Origin: Neocallimastix lanati (nom. inval.)
Lineage: Eukaryota > Neocallimastigomycota > Neocallimastigomycetes > Neocallimastigales > Neocallimastigaceae
DNA: 64,000 nt
NCBI GenBank assembly: GCA_016946835.1
Contig: JACVTC010000117.1
Coordinates: 1-64,000, forward strand
Reading direction: 5' to 3'
Shown here: piece by piece, positions 1 to 10,755 of the stretch
Position numbering within the stretch: the first letter of the stretch is position 1
Layout of the letters: every line of letters begins with the position of its first letter
Notes under the pieces: generated by a model
What the model was told of the DNA's origin: nothing
Seen by the model: only the letters and a program-made list of their open reading frames with translations
The model's database searches: none
Position numbers and translations under genes: made by a program

Positions 1-1313
1 ATATATCTTATAGGATGGATAAAAAGATTGTGTTCTACTTGAGTTTGAAAATTAATCAACAAATCATAAAATGGGTCATCATCATCAATTATACGAAAAT
101 CTACTATCATTTTATAATCATTAATCTTAACAGGTATTCGTACAATGATTCCTTCTGAATACTCATCATTCTTAGTCGCTAAACGTATCCTTCCACGACT
201 AATACCTACTTCTTCATAATTTCCAGGTAATTTCTCATAAAATTTTTTTGTGATAACATTGAGATTGCTACAAGAATCAATTAGTGCTTTACCAGGAATT
301 TCATCTACTGTTACATCAACCATGGCAATATCTTCTTCTGAGGTTTCCTTACTTTTGCTAATATAAGAGTGATCAATATTATTTACCAAAGTAGCAGCAG
401 CAATAGTATTGTTTAATGCACCTATTATTTCTTTTCAGGTTTTTCTAATTTTAATCCTTGACTTACTTGACTTCTGACTTTTGGAGAAACATTGAGGAGC
501 TGACCGAAACTAATATTACACTTGGTTTCATTCAAATCTTGTAAAACATCATATTCTTCCTGATCCTTACGCATCTTGATGTTCCTAAGCGTTCTACTAA
601 TTGTTGCTTTTTCTTTAGGCTCTTGAAAAATCTATGAGCTTCTGTAATGTAATATTCTCATGACCTTCGTCATTAAGCTTTTCAGGAACTTCAATAACTT
701 CCATTTCATTGATTTGTTTTGTTTTAATAATTTTATCGTTTTCATTATCGATTAATTTATTTAATCGTTGATGCATTTTATCACTAGTAGTACTGATGCT
801 ATTTCTTTGTTTTGAAGAATCCAGACTTTGCTTTTCTCTTATAGTAATATTATCCTCCCTTTCCTTCCTTTTTCCCTTGTTATTTCCAAAGTTAGCTCTT
901 TCTTTATTCCGAATTTGTTTTTCTTTGGCTTTCTCAATATTTATATTAGGCTGCGCCATTATCGAAGGATGTAGTTGATTTTTATTTTTAACAATTATTC
1001 TATTTTCTATTTCCTTCTCTTTTATCTTTCTTATTGCAGGAGTTGTTATAGGGGTAGGATTATCTTTGAGACTTTTACGTTGTCTCTTTTCATTATTTTC
1101 ACTAGTTTCATCGTTAGTCGTCAACTTCCTTTTTGTCGCACTAACTATAAATTCTACATCATTCTCATTATCGGATTCTTTGTGAGTTTCATTAGTATAG
1201 GAAGCATCTTCTTTTTCTTCCTTATTATAATCATTTGTACTACTAGGAATGGATTTGTATTGTAATGAAGCTATTTTATTTTTATAGGGAGTGCTTCCTC
1301 TCCCTTTTAGTGG
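1..1313 (-). pseudogene. Element 1 pol fragment (N-terminal domain and aspartic protease), frameshifted
   Basis: The pol frame opens at the slippery heptamer (1313-1319) and stays open to a stop at 615. Comparison with element 2 shows a frame change near 610 and a second one-base deletion near 430, after which the protease region continues to base 1. The protease carries LIDSCSN, so the usual DSG/DTG triad reads Asp-Ser-Cys, as in element 2. The conserved basic segment starting RKSLKDNP matches element 2. The two lesions make this a pseudogene; everything from RT onward is outside the window. Confidence 0.85.
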
Positions 1314-1319
1314 TTTAAA
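1286..1319 (-). promoter_or_regulatory. Element 1 gag-pol -1 frameshift signal
   Basis: On the minus strand the gag frame reads TCT TTA AAC CAC TAA, giving the canonical heptamer T TTA AAC (1319-1313). A 7-nt spacer (CACTAAA) is followed by a hairpin with stem AGGGAG/CTCCCT and an 8-nt loop (1305-1286). The -1 frame after the heptamer is open into pol. The layout matches element 2 base for base in spacing. Confidence 0.85.
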
Positions 1320-2199
1320 GATTTTCCACTATATAACCGTTTCTTATTTTCTTGAATAATTGCATTTAACTTAGGACAATTATACTGCAAATGTCCTGGA
1401 TCGCTACAATAAAAACAGGCTTTAATAGTAAGATTTTTCATTTTTTTGTTAAGTCCTCCAATTCGTAATCTTTATTTCTTTTTGGGGTTCTAACTTCATA
1501 ATTCTCCCTTACTACTTTTCTGTTGTTTTGATAATTATTCCTGATATTTATTCTTGGGTTGACAATTTCAGTTGAGTACTCTTTTGAGGGTCTCAAATTC
1601 ATTACTCTATCAACCTTTTCGGCAATGTCAAACGCCCGATTTAAAGAAATGTCATCCTTAAGGGAGACCCTTTTCCAAGCTTCTTCATTGTTCCTAAGAG
1701 CATCAATATAATCGAGAACACTGACTCGCTTCTTTCTTTTCTTATCTAATTTCAAATATATGGATCGGAAACGAGTATTAAAGTCTTTTACTCGCTCATT
1801 TCTTTTAATTCTTAAAGCACGGAGCTCACGAAGTAACATATTCTGGTCTTCTTTAAGACCATAAAAAGTTTCTATTGCTTCTACAATTTCCTTTAAGGAA
1901 GGATATTCATCTTTTTTCTTTTCTTCTGAATCAGATTCTTCTTCTTCTTCGTCCTCACTTTCTGATTCAGAATCGGTACTGTAACTTTCAATTAAATCCT
2001 GGATAACTTCGCGAGGCTCTCCAGTAGACGTGAGTAAGCAGGCGGTAAAAATCTTTTTGGGATCAGTAACTTCCTCAAGTTTTATCCATAATCGGATTTC
2101 TGATTCCCAAGATTTGATATCGAGATTTTCCTTTGAAATTTTCTCGATATCTTTTAATTCCTTTTTTAATTCTTTAAAATTGATTTTATTTTCAGCCAT
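1307..2199 (-). pseudogene. Element 1 gag, frameshifted before the zinc knuckle
   Basis: Capsid-type Gag starting at MAENK, chosen because the alignment with element 2 Gag (FKELKKEL, then DIKSW and LWIK) begins there. An acidic Ser/Glu stretch lies mid-protein. The open frame ends at 1438 in a run of A residues; one base is missing relative to element 2, and the next frame encodes a CCHC zinc knuckle (C-x2-C-x4-H-x4-C at about 1418-1376) and the normal Gag C terminus. Because the break is in a homopolymer, a mutation or a sequencing error are both possible. Confidence 0.85.
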
Positions 2200-3473
2200 T
2201 TGAAAATTTAAAAATGGTATTAATGCTATGATATCCAATTTAAAAATATGTTTACTTTAAAAATATATTTAATAACAAAAAAAAAAAAATAAATTTATCT
2301 TTGTTTTATACTAATATAATTATGGACTCAGAAAACCCTCTGACAATCCAATTCTTTATTCCAATAATAATTCAGACTCAGAATCTCTCTCTGAAAATCT
2401 GATAAATTAATTCAGACTCGAAAACACCCTTCGAAAATCTGAAACTAAAAAAAATAAATTCAGACTCAAAAACGCAATTTGAAAATCTGAAGCTTTTTAT
2501 TATGAATTTTAATGTTTATTATATTCTCTTAAGCATTAATACACAAAATATGTATATCTTAATCTTTTTTTTTTAAATTTATTTGTAGTAATAACTTCTT
2601 TATTTAATTTTATTTAATATATTTATTTCCTTTATTAAAATAATTAATATAACATAAAGCAAATTGTATAAATACTTAAATAATAATAATAATGTATATT
2701 TATTTTTATTTTTATTTCTTTTTTGTATATATTTATTATTCTATTAATTCTTTGTTATAACATTTAATGAAATATTAAATAAAAAGTTAAAATACAAGCC
2801 AAACTATATAGTGTTGAACCATCAAATATATAGCTTGTTAACCCTTCTTACAATAAGTCCCCTTAGCTCTTTATTGATAAGTTGATAATGTCGATTGTTA
2901 ATTATTAAGAAACTTAATAAAAAGAAGGTAGCAATATTAAATTCTTTTTAATTTGGCTAACTTATTGTTAGTAATAAAGAAGATAATAACGTATCCTTCC
3001 CAGTATCAACAAGATCAAAACAATAAAGTATTATGTGTGGGTGTTCAACTATCCCGCGTAGAGAGTTGTAAGACAGCTTATTTATATTTTTCTTTTTAAT
3101 TAAAATTTAATTAATTATATAACGAATAATAGAAAATTTAACACACAAAAAAAAAAAATTTCAATTATAAAAATTTCGAAAAAAAAAAAATTTAATTATA
3201 TAAAATCATAAAAAATAATACACTTATTTGAAAAATAATAATAATAATCTAATTTTATATATTCTATATATATATATTGTACATGTATATATTAAAAAAA
3301 AATAAAATAAACTGATAAACATAAAAAAAAATTACAATTTATTATTTAGAATTATTAATATAAAAAAAAAATTTATTTATAAAATTTATTCTTATTTAAA
3401 AAAAAAATTAAAAATTTGTACTACAAAAAAAAAAAAATTTTTTTTTGCTTATTATTTTAATATTTATCATTAA

Positions 3474-3537
<64 letters not shown>

Positions 3538-3578
3538 TATATAAATCTATATCTATGATAATACTATTGGTTAAAAAA

Positions 3579-3629
<51 letters not shown>

Positions 3630-3697
3630 ATAACTTTTATTATTATTAATATTAATATTAAATTATTAATTATTATTATTTAACAAAACTTATGGAT

Positions 3698-3852
3698 AAT
3701 CTGATAGTATACCCTGTCTGACGTGCAGCTTGCCTCTTCACGGCGTCATGCCACGCGGGTACCACGGCTACTGTATTCAATATAAAATACAGCAGTCCAG
3801 AGCCTACTAGCCCAATTACTATGTAGGTTAAACTTAGCCCGGAAATCTATAT
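3698..3852 (-). other. Conserved structured leader block, element 1 copy
   Basis: About 155 bases of mixed composition in otherwise A/T-only leader, strongly similar to 11206-11354 in element 2. It contains a perfect 7-bp hairpin (3771-3777 with 3786-3792) in which a G-C pair is replaced by A-T in element 2, indicating selection on RNA structure. The position between primer-binding site and gag would suit packaging, dimerisation or translation control; the actual role is unknown. Confidence 0.7.
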
Positions 3853-3912
3853 CCAAGGCTTTGTTAAATAATTTAATTAATAAATAATATTAAATTTTAT
3901 TTTTCTAATATT

Positions 3913-3929
3913 CCCCGATATCTCCACCA
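3913..3929 (-). promoter_or_regulatory. Primer-binding site, element 1
   Basis: On the minus strand TGGTGGAGATATCGGGG lies 7 nt after the LTR end and is identical to the site of element 2. It begins TGG, as expected for pairing with a tRNA 3' CCA end; the implied tRNA acceptor strand starts GGAGATA. I could not assign the tRNA. Confidence 0.75.
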
Positions 3930-3936
3930 TAAATTA

Positions 3937-4772
3937 TGTTATGGTTCGGGTTTTATTAGAATTTTATTTAATTATTTATTTTTAATATTTTTCTGTCTAC
4001 ATTTTAATTCTTGAAAAACTTCACTTATTTATACTTTTTGAAAAAAAATAAATATGTAAAGCCTTTCTACATTTTGTTATCATATTTAAAAAAAATAATC
4101 TACTATTACTAATTACTTCAATTTTATATTAATTTAAATTAATTAATTCATAAATATTTTTATTTTAATAAATTTTGTTTATATAATTTTATATTATTTT
4201 TCATATACTAAAACTAAATTATTTAATATATATACGAAAAGAAACAAACAAAATTTAAAAAGATTTTACAGAAAAATAAAGTTATTTTAATCAAGAATGT
4301 TAATATAATATTCTTATATTTTATATAAAATAAATTTAAAAACTATAATATATTTAATATTTATTATTAATCAATTAAGATTTGATTTTATTTGTGGGGA
4401 ATAAAAAAATATTAAATAATCAATTTAAAAATAAAATAAAATACTAAAAAGAATACAAGTTTAATATTGATACAATATAATAATAATATAATAATATATT
4501 TGAAAATAAAAATAAAATATTAATATTGATAATAAACACTTTAATAAAATAATAAAATTTAAGGTTAAATTATAGATATTGATATTAATAATAAAAATAT
4601 AGAATTATTGATAATATTTTAGAAACTTTTAATAAAAATAAAAAAAATATATTTAGAAAATATTTTAGTATAGAAAATATAGTAAAGTAATATTAAGTAA
4701 AGAATAATATAATGGATTCTAAAGTAAGTTGAAATTCTAATTAATAATCCATTATATGTTCGTTCTTTACCA
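3937..4772 (-). repeat. 5' LTR of element 1
   Basis: 836 bp bounded by TG and CA on the plus strand. The inner edge abuts the primer-binding site, and the outer 70 bases resemble the outer end of the element 2 LTR in layout. The partner 3' LTR is outside the window, so the border is inferred by comparison with element 2. Confidence 0.75.
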
Positions 4773-4776
4773 AATA

Positions 4777-4989
4777 TGTTAAGGTTTTAGAGAATTAAAT
4801 AAAAATAAAGTAAGAAACACAAATTTTATTTTTTTATTTATTATTTTTATTTATAAATTTATTTTATTTTATTTTATTTTATTTTATTTTTTTTGATGAT
4901 ATTTAAAAATTAGTAGCAAAATTTACAACTATTTATACTTTTTTTCAAGGCATAAAAGTTGTTCTTGCCACTAAATTACATTTTATTTA

Positions 4990-5021
<32 letters not shown>

Positions 5022-5112
5022 AAACTATTAAATTTAAATTGATTTTTATAATTAATTATATAAAATTTAATTATAACAATATAAATAAAATACATTTATA
5101 ATATTAATAAAA

Positions 5113-5165
<53 letters not shown>

Positions 5166-5666
5166 TTATTTATTTAAAAATATCTAAAATATTACTAATA
5201 AGAATTTATTTAATTGGCTAAAATTTTTATTACAATCTGTTAAAATATTCAAATAAAAATAAAAATACTATTCTAATATAAAGGTTTTTAATAAAATAAA
5301 ATATTTTTCAATATAAAATAAAACATTTCGATATAAAATTTTATAATAAAAGTTAAAATATAATATATAAATTTTTAATTATCAATATATAAAAATATTA
5401 TTAATACAAATTTTCATTATTAATATAAAAATAAAAAAATAAGATTTATTATTAATATTGTTAATATAAGTTTTAAATATATAAAAATATTACTATTAAT
5501 ATAAGATTTAATATAAAAATTATAAAGTTTAATATAATTTTTGATCTAATTTTTAATCTTTGAATTTAAAAATTTATTAAAGTACAAAAATAATAATGTA
5601 CACATAATGTATTAGAAATAAATCGTAGATTTAATTAAGAATGCATTATTTAGTACATTCTTATCA
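4777..5666 (-). repeat. 3' LTR of element 2
   Basis: 890 bp, starting TGTTAAGG and ending TTATCA on the plus strand. It matches 12054-12942 apart from a single-base difference in a T run (28 versus 27). It contains two long T runs and an ATTTT pentanucleotide tract. Only 18 bases separate it from the pol stop codon, and no strong polypurine tract is evident there. Confidence 0.95.
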
Positions 5667-5684
5667 AGATGCCCCGACGAAGAC

Positions 5685-8600
5685 TCAAGCTTCTCTGTAA
5701 GCGGAGTTAAACTTTACTAAATTTTTAAAATGAACATTCCTATCGAGTTGTTTCCCAGTTTTCTGATCGATTAAGGTTGCCGTGTTGAATTGAATTTTTA
5801 AAATTTTAAATGGTCCATTGTAATATGGTTCTAGCTTAGTGCGGCTAAAGTTTCTAACAAGAACAAGATCACCAGCTTTTAATTCTTTTCCTTTTTTCAT
5901 ACTTATTTGTTCTTCTCGTCTTGTTGCCCAATACTTGTTAGCATTCTTCACATTTTCGCATGCTTCTCTAGTCCATTGATAATGACGAACAAATTTTTCC
6001 ATTAAAATTTCATCATACGATTTACCTGCATTTTCAATTGTTCTTATGGCTATATCATAAGGCTGTTGGTCTTCTCTTCCATATACTAATTCAAAACTAG
6101 AATGTCCGGTAGCTGTGTTTTTGGTAGTTCGAAGTGCCCATAAAGCAGAAGGTAAAACTTCATCCCAATCTTGATTTTTCCTTCCTAATAAACGAAGTAA
6201 TTTTCCAATTTCTTTATTTCGGTTTTCAGTGAGACCATTGGATTCAGGGTGATAGGTAGCTATGAATTTTACATAAACATCATAAAGATCAAGAAAGATT
6301 TTAGTCATATCAGAAGTGAATTGGACTCCATTATCTGTAGTAATAACTTGAGGCACACCATGTCTTGCAAAAACGTTTATTAAAAATTTAATTATATCAG
6401 AGGAAGTTATGTTTTCAGTGGGTTCGGCTTCAACCCATTTGGTAAAGTAATCAACAGTTACTATAATATATTGATTATTATTTCTTGTTTTTGGTAACGG
6501 TCCTATAATATCTAATCCTAAATGCACAAAGGGACCCTCCACTTTAGTTGGATGGTTTTCGGTTGGTTCTGGATATGGTTGAGGACGATTTAACTGGCAT
6601 TTTTCACAATTACTAACAATTCTTTTGATATCTTTAATCATATGATTCCAATAAAAGTTTTTCTTAAGTCTTTGATATGTTTTGTAATATCCTTCGTGGC
6701 CAATATTATGAGCTTCTAAAATTAATTTAAACCTTTCATTTTCGTCCGTTATTAATTTTCTATAATTTCCATTGTCGATAAAATAATCTTCACCATCAAT
6801 AACAGTAAACTTTTCATTAATAAATTCCTTTATAACTTTAGATAATAATTCTTCATTATTTCCATTAGTAATTTTTGTTAATAATATCTTTCTCTCTTCC
6901 TTACTTTTCATTCTTGAAAGAGCATCAGCTAACACATTCTTTTTGCCTGATTCATATTTTATATTAATTCCGAGCATACTAGCGGTTAGACACCATCTTG
7001 TTTGCCTTGCATTCAAAGGTTCTTTATTCTTAAATAAACCAACTAATGGTTTATGATCTGTGTAAATAGTTGTAGGTAATGGATTTCCTTCAATATAAGA
7101 TTTAAATTTAGTCATACAGTAAAACAAAGCGGTTCCTTCTAAATCGGTAATACCATAATTCTTTTCAGCTTTCTTTAAACTTCTACTTATAAAGTGTATT
7201 GGATGCTCCTTACCGGTTTCTTCTTCTTTTTGTAAAAGAACTCCACCAATTCCATTATACGAAGCATCAGTTCTAATGATAAAAGGTTTGTCAAATGACG
7301 GAAATTTTAGAATAGGTGCATTGATTAATTTTTCTTTTAGGAGTTCAAAGCTTTCTTGTTGTTCTTTATTCCATTCATATTTGGTATTCTTTTTCAATAA
7401 TTTACATAAAGGTGAGGTAATTTGAGCATATTTAGGAATAAAATCACGATAATATCCCACTGCTCCTAAAAATGATCTTAATTCATGAAGTGATGAAGGG
7501 GCTTCCCACTTCTTAATAGCTGTTATCTTACTTTCCATGGGACTTAATCCTTTAGTAGTAAGTTTGTGACCTAATACATCAACTTCAGTTTGAAGAAAAT
7601 GGCACTTTTCAATATTAATTTTTAACTTGTTTTCTTTAAATACTTCTAATACTTGTTTAATATGAATTAAATGTTCTTCGATACTTTTTGAATAGATCAA
7701 AACATCATCAATAAATACATAAACAAATTCACCAATAAAAGGGAATAAAATTTTATTCATTTCTCTTTGGAAGGTTGAGGGAGCTCCAGTAAGTCCAAAA
7801 GGCATAACCTTAAATTGATAATTTCCAAACTTAGTAGTGAAAGTGGTTACTTCAACGCTTTCTTCATCCATTAAGATTTGGTGAAAACCAGAAAATAAAT
7901 CAAGAGTTGTAAATATTTTAGCTCCTCCGAGACTATCAAAAATTTCATCTATATATGGAACTGAATAAGAATCTTTTTCTGTCATATCATTGACTTTTCG
8001 GTAGTCAATGCACAAGCGCCACTTTCCATTGTGTTTTAGAATGAGTACTACTGGAGATGACCATTCTGAACAGGATGGTTCTATCAATCCTTTCTTAATA
8101 AGCTTTGTAAGTTCTTCTTTTAAGATATCTGATTTTAATTTAGTTAACCTATAACTTCTTAATTTTACTGGCTTTGCATTTGCTTTCAAACGGATCTTAT
8201 GTGGTGAAAGTTTAGAAGGAGTTAGTTCTTCTGTTGAAGTGGCAACTATGTCAATCATTTCTTTGAGAATTTTAATAATTTGTTCTTTATAATCTTTATT
8301 TAAGGTACTTAAAAATTCATCACTCTCAATAAATTCCATTGGAGTTAATTCCTTTATAATTTCCTTTTCATTATTCGTTTCTTCAACTTTTCTAATAGTG
8401 CAGATTATACTTTCTTCATCATAATATTGATTATTTATTTTAGCTATTTCTTCGTATTCACTTTCTGACAAAAGTTTACATAGACTGTTTAAGGTTGGAT
8501 GAATAAATAAACAATGATCGATTTGAGTTTTAAAGTTTATTAACATATCATAAAATGAGTCTTCTTTCTCAATAATTCTAAAGTCCGCATTAAATTCATA

Positions 8601-9674
8601 ATTATTAATTTTTACTGGTAATCGAACAATAATTCCTTCCGAGTATTCTTCATCTTGTGTTGCTAGTTGGATTCTTCCACGACTTTTTCCAACTGTTTCA
8701 TATTCACCAGGTAATTTATCAAAATACTGCTTAGTAACGATGCTTAGGTTACTACAAGAATCAATTAAAAGTTTTCCTAGTACTCCGTCAACACTTGCAT
8801 CAACCATTGCTAAGTCTTCTTCGGCTACTTCATTACTTTTACTTATGTAGCTATGGTCATAGTTATTTACTAATAAAGTTCGTGCTATTACATTGTCTAC
8901 AGTTCCAATTATTTTAGACTTTTCTAACTTTAAACCTTGAGTTAATTGTGAACGAATTTTAGGACATGCATTCAAGAGTTGACCTATCGTAATACTGGAT
9001 TTAAGATTATTTAAATCATCCATAATATTGTAAGGTTCTTTATTATTCATCATTTTGATATTCCTTTTTACTAATTGAGTATTTCCATTATTAGTTTCCT
9101 TAGTTTTTGTTGAAATTAATTTTTCCAAAGTATTAGTTTTATTTTGTTGATTATCTTTATTCATTTCTAGATCTTCTATTTCATTATCGATTACAAGTAT
9201 ATCTTCAGATTCAACTTTTTCCTTTCCTTTTGATGAATAATTGTTGTTTTCTTCTTTACTTTCTCTTACTCTTGTCATATTTCTTAATTCCTTTTCTTTT
9301 TGTTTTTCTTTGTTAATATTTGGTTGAGTTAAAATTGAAGGAAGTATTTGATTTTTATAAACTTTATTTGGTTTATTATGCAGCTCATTTTCTTTCTTCT
9401 TTCTTAAAGCAGGAGTTGCAAAAGGACGTGGATTATCTTTTAAACTTTTATGTACTTTCTTGGAATTATTTTCTTCTTTTTCGCTGTTATTATCATTCAT
9501 TTTTCTTTTTACAGCATTTATAATGATATCATCCTCACTAAAATCAGATTCTTCAGATTCTTCGTTAAAGGAATTATTATCAATTGGAGTATTCTTAGTA
9601 AAAGTATTATTTTGTAAATTATTTAATGAAGCTATTGTTTTGTCATTGGGAGTGCTTCTGCTCCCATTTAGAAG
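5685..9674 (-). CDS. pol: Element 2 Pol polyprotein (protease, RT, RNase H, integrase)
   Basis: Synthesised as Gag-Pol by -1 frameshifting; the pol-only part begins at the heptamer (9674) and the first ATG in frame is at 9500. Counting from that Met (1,271 residues): a basic disordered region to about 200; retropepsin with LIDSC at about 245-249, where Cys replaces the usual Gly; RT at about 430-640 with FIDD at 596-599; RNase H at about 735-865 (TDAS, TDHK); integrase with an HHCC finger (about 931-968), catalytic D997, D1056 and E1092 with the family's 35-residue spacing, and a C-terminal GPF module at about 1229. There is no chromodomain. No internal stop or frameshift is present. Integrase would direct insertion, here beside a tRNA gene. 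Confidence 0.95.
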   Translation of the reverse strand, partial: LLNGSRSTPNDKTIASLNNLQNNTFTKNTPIDNNSFNEESEESDFSEDDIIINAVKRKMNDNNSEKEENNSKKVHKSLKDNPRPFATPALRKKKENELHNKPNKVYKNQILPSILTQPNINKEKQKEKELRNMTRVRESKEENNNYSSKGKEKVESEDILVIDNEIEDLEMNKDNQQNKTNTLEKLISTKTKETNNGNTQLVKRNIKMMNNKEPYNIMDDLNNLKSSITIGQLLNACPKIRSQLTQGLKLEKSKIIGTVDNVIARTLLVNNYDHSYISKSNEVAEEDLAMVDASVDGVLGKLLIDSCSNLSIVTKQYFDKLPGEYETVGKSRGRIQLATQDEEYSEGIIVRLPVKINNYEFNADFRIIEKEDSFYDMLINFKTQIDHCLFIHPTLNSLCKLLSESEYEEIAKINNQYYDEESIICTIRKVEETNNEKEIIKELTPMEFIESDEFLSTLNKDYKEQIIKILKEMIDIVATSTEELTPSKLSPHKIRLKANAKPVKLRSYRLTKLKSDILKEELTKLIKKGLIEPSCSEWSSPVVLILKHNGKWRLCIDYRKVNDMTEKDSYSVPYIDEIFDSLGGAKIFTTLDLFSGFHQILMDEESVEVTTFTTKFGNYQFKVMPFGLTGAPSTFQREMNKILFPFIGEFVYVFIDDVLIYSKSIEEHLIHIKQVLEVFKENKLKINIEKCHFLQTEVDVLGHKLTTKGLSPMESKITAIKKWEAPSSLHELRSFLGAVGYYRDFIPKYAQITSPLCKLLKKNTKYEWNKEQQESFELLKEKLINAPILKFPSFDKPFIIRTDASYNGIGGVLLQKEEETGKEHPIHFISRSLKKAEKNYGITDLEGTALFYCMTKFKSYIEGNPLPTTIYTDHKPLVGLFKNKEPLNARQTRWCLTASMLGINIKYESGKKNVLADALSRMKSKEERKILLTKITNGNNEELLSKVIKEFINEKFTVIDGEDYFIDNGNYRKLITDENERFKLILEAHNIGHEGYYKTYQRLKKNFYWNHMIKDIKRIVSNCEKCQLNRPQPYPEPTENHPTKVEGPFVHLGLDIIGPLPKTRNNNQYIIVTVDYFTKWVEAEPTENITSSDIIKFLINVFARHGVPQVITTDNGVQFTSDMTKIFLDLYDVYVKFIATYHPESNGLTENRNKEIGKLLRLLGRKNQDWDEVLPSALWALRTTKNTATGHSSFELVYGREDQQPYDIAIRTIENAGKSYDEILMEKFVRHYQWTREACENVKNANKYWATRREEQISMKKGKELKAGDLVLVRNFSRTKLEPYYNGPFKILKIQFNTATLIDQKTGKQLDRNVHFKNLVKFNSAYREA

Positions 9675-9680
9675 TTTAAA
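9647..9680 (-). promoter_or_regulatory. Element 2 gag-pol -1 frameshift signal
   Basis: gag ends TCT TTA AAC TTC TAA, containing T TTA AAC (9680-9674) in the correct phase for -1 slippage. The spacer TTCTAAA (7 nt) is followed by the hairpin TGGGAG/CTCCCA with an 8-nt loop (9666-9647). The -1 frame is closed by a stop shortly upstream of the heptamer and open from it into pol. In element 1 the bottom pair is A-T instead of T-A, a compensatory change. Confidence 0.9.
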
Positions 9681-10573
9681 GACTTTTTGGAATATATTTC
9701 TTTTTTATTTTTTTCCATAATCTTATTTAATTGAGGGCAATAGTATGAGTAATGACCTTCTTCCTTACAGAAGAAGCAAGTTTTAACGGATAAATTTCTC
9801 ATTTTCTGGGTTGATTCTTCTATAATATCTTGAGGTTTCAGTTTATTATTTGTTTGACTTGTTTGGAAAGTTTCGTTTCTTCTTTTAGGATAAAGTCTTG
9901 AAGTAGTACTGTTTTGATTATTTTGATTATGCTGGGAATTATTAACATTATAGGTATTAATATTATTGTTCCTTACAGAAAGTCTATCTACTTTCTCGGC
10001 AATTTTGAAAGCTTTCTCCATACTTATATCATCTTTAAGGGATAATTTCTTCCAGGCTTCATAATTATTTTGAATAGAATCAATATAATCTAGTACACCA
10101 ATGCGCTTTCTTCTCTTTTTATCAAGTTTAGTGTACAAAGTTCTATATCTTACATTAAAGTCTTTAATCTTTTCGTTTCTTTTAATTCGCATTGCACGAA
10201 GTTCTTTAAGAAGTAAATTTTGGTCTTCTTTAATACCGTAAAAATTTTCAAGACTTGAAATAATTTTTTCAAGAGAAGGAAATTTATCATCATCAACATT
10301 TTCTTCTTCATCATCTTCTTCTTCATCTGATGAATCATCACTTTCATCATCACTATCTTCTCCCAAATCTTCAATAACGCGTTGTACTTCACCAGAGCTG
10401 GTAAGTAAACAAGCATTAAATATTGTTTCCGGATCTGTGATACCTTGTATCTTGATCCAAAGTTTTAATTCAGTAGCCCAGGACTTTATATCTAAATTGT
10501 CCTTGCTAAGCTTCACTATGTCTCGTAATTCTTTCTTTAATTCTTTAAAACTTAAAGTACTTTTAGTAGACAT
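9668..10573 (-). CDS. gag: Element 2 Gag (capsid and nucleocapsid)
   Basis: 301 residues from the ATG at 10573. I chose it over the ATG at 10654 because similarity to element 1 Gag starts at this Met (FKELKKEL follows) and the 27 extra residues are A/T-run filler. The N-terminal part is capsid-like with conserved DIKSW and LWIK; then comes an acidic Asp/Glu/Ser stretch; a basic segment (RRKRIG); and a CCHC zinc knuckle CFFCKEEGHYSYYC near the C terminus for RNA binding. It assembles the virus-like particle. The stop lies inside the frameshift cassette, two codons after the slippery site, so most ribosomes would make Gag and a minority Gag-Pol. Confidence 0.9.
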   Translation of the reverse strand: MSTKSTLSFKELKKELRDIVKLSKDNLDIKSWATELKLWIKIQGITDPETIFNACLLTSSGEVQRVIEDLGEDSDDESDDSSDEEEDDEEENVDDDKFPSLEKIISSLENFYGIKEDQNLLLKELRAMRIKRNEKIKDFNVRYRTLYTKLDKKRRKRIGVLDYIDSIQNNYEAWKKLSLKDDISMEKAFKIAEKVDRLSVRNNNINTYNVNNSQHNQNNQNSTTSRLYPKRRNETFQTSQTNNKLKPQDIIEESTQKMRNLSVKTCFFCKEEGHYSYYCPQLNKIMEKNKKEIYSKKSLNF

Positions 10574-10755
10574 TTCGTTTTTAGTTAATAATTTTTTTTT
10601 TTTTTTATTATAAATTAACGAGGTTATTAAATACGAATAAATTTGAAAGTCCAACTTTAAAAATATAATTTAACAAGTAATTTAATATCGAATCAAATTT
10701 TAAAACAATATATCTTAGTAATTTTTGAAAATAATAATTTTATTTGCTTTCTTTA

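Larger units (their letters stand above)
2200..3936 (-). other. Element 1 untranslated leader
   Basis: About 1.7 kb without a credible ORF between the 5' LTR and gag. It holds three to four imperfect repeats at about 2320-2490, each carrying CAGACTC and a downstream AATCTGA that can pair as a hairpin; two long T runs (about 3480-3533 and 3583-3626); and a conserved GC-richer block at 3698-3852 shared with element 2. The primer-binding site is at 3913-3929. Confidence 0.7.
1..4772 (-). mobile_element. Ty3/gypsy retrotransposon, element 1 (decayed, left end outside window)
   Basis: Read on the minus strand the element runs 5' LTR (3937-4772), primer-binding site (3913-3929), leader, gag (2199-1307), then the start of pol down to base 1. 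Its proteins align along their whole length with those of element 2, but at a distance that makes it a separate subfamily or an older copy. gag carries one frameshift and pol at least two, so it cannot make its proteins. The RT, integrase and 3' LTR lie beyond the left edge. The LTR ends TACCA directly before AATA, the four bases that also flank element 2, so both elements used the same target. Confidence 0.9.
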
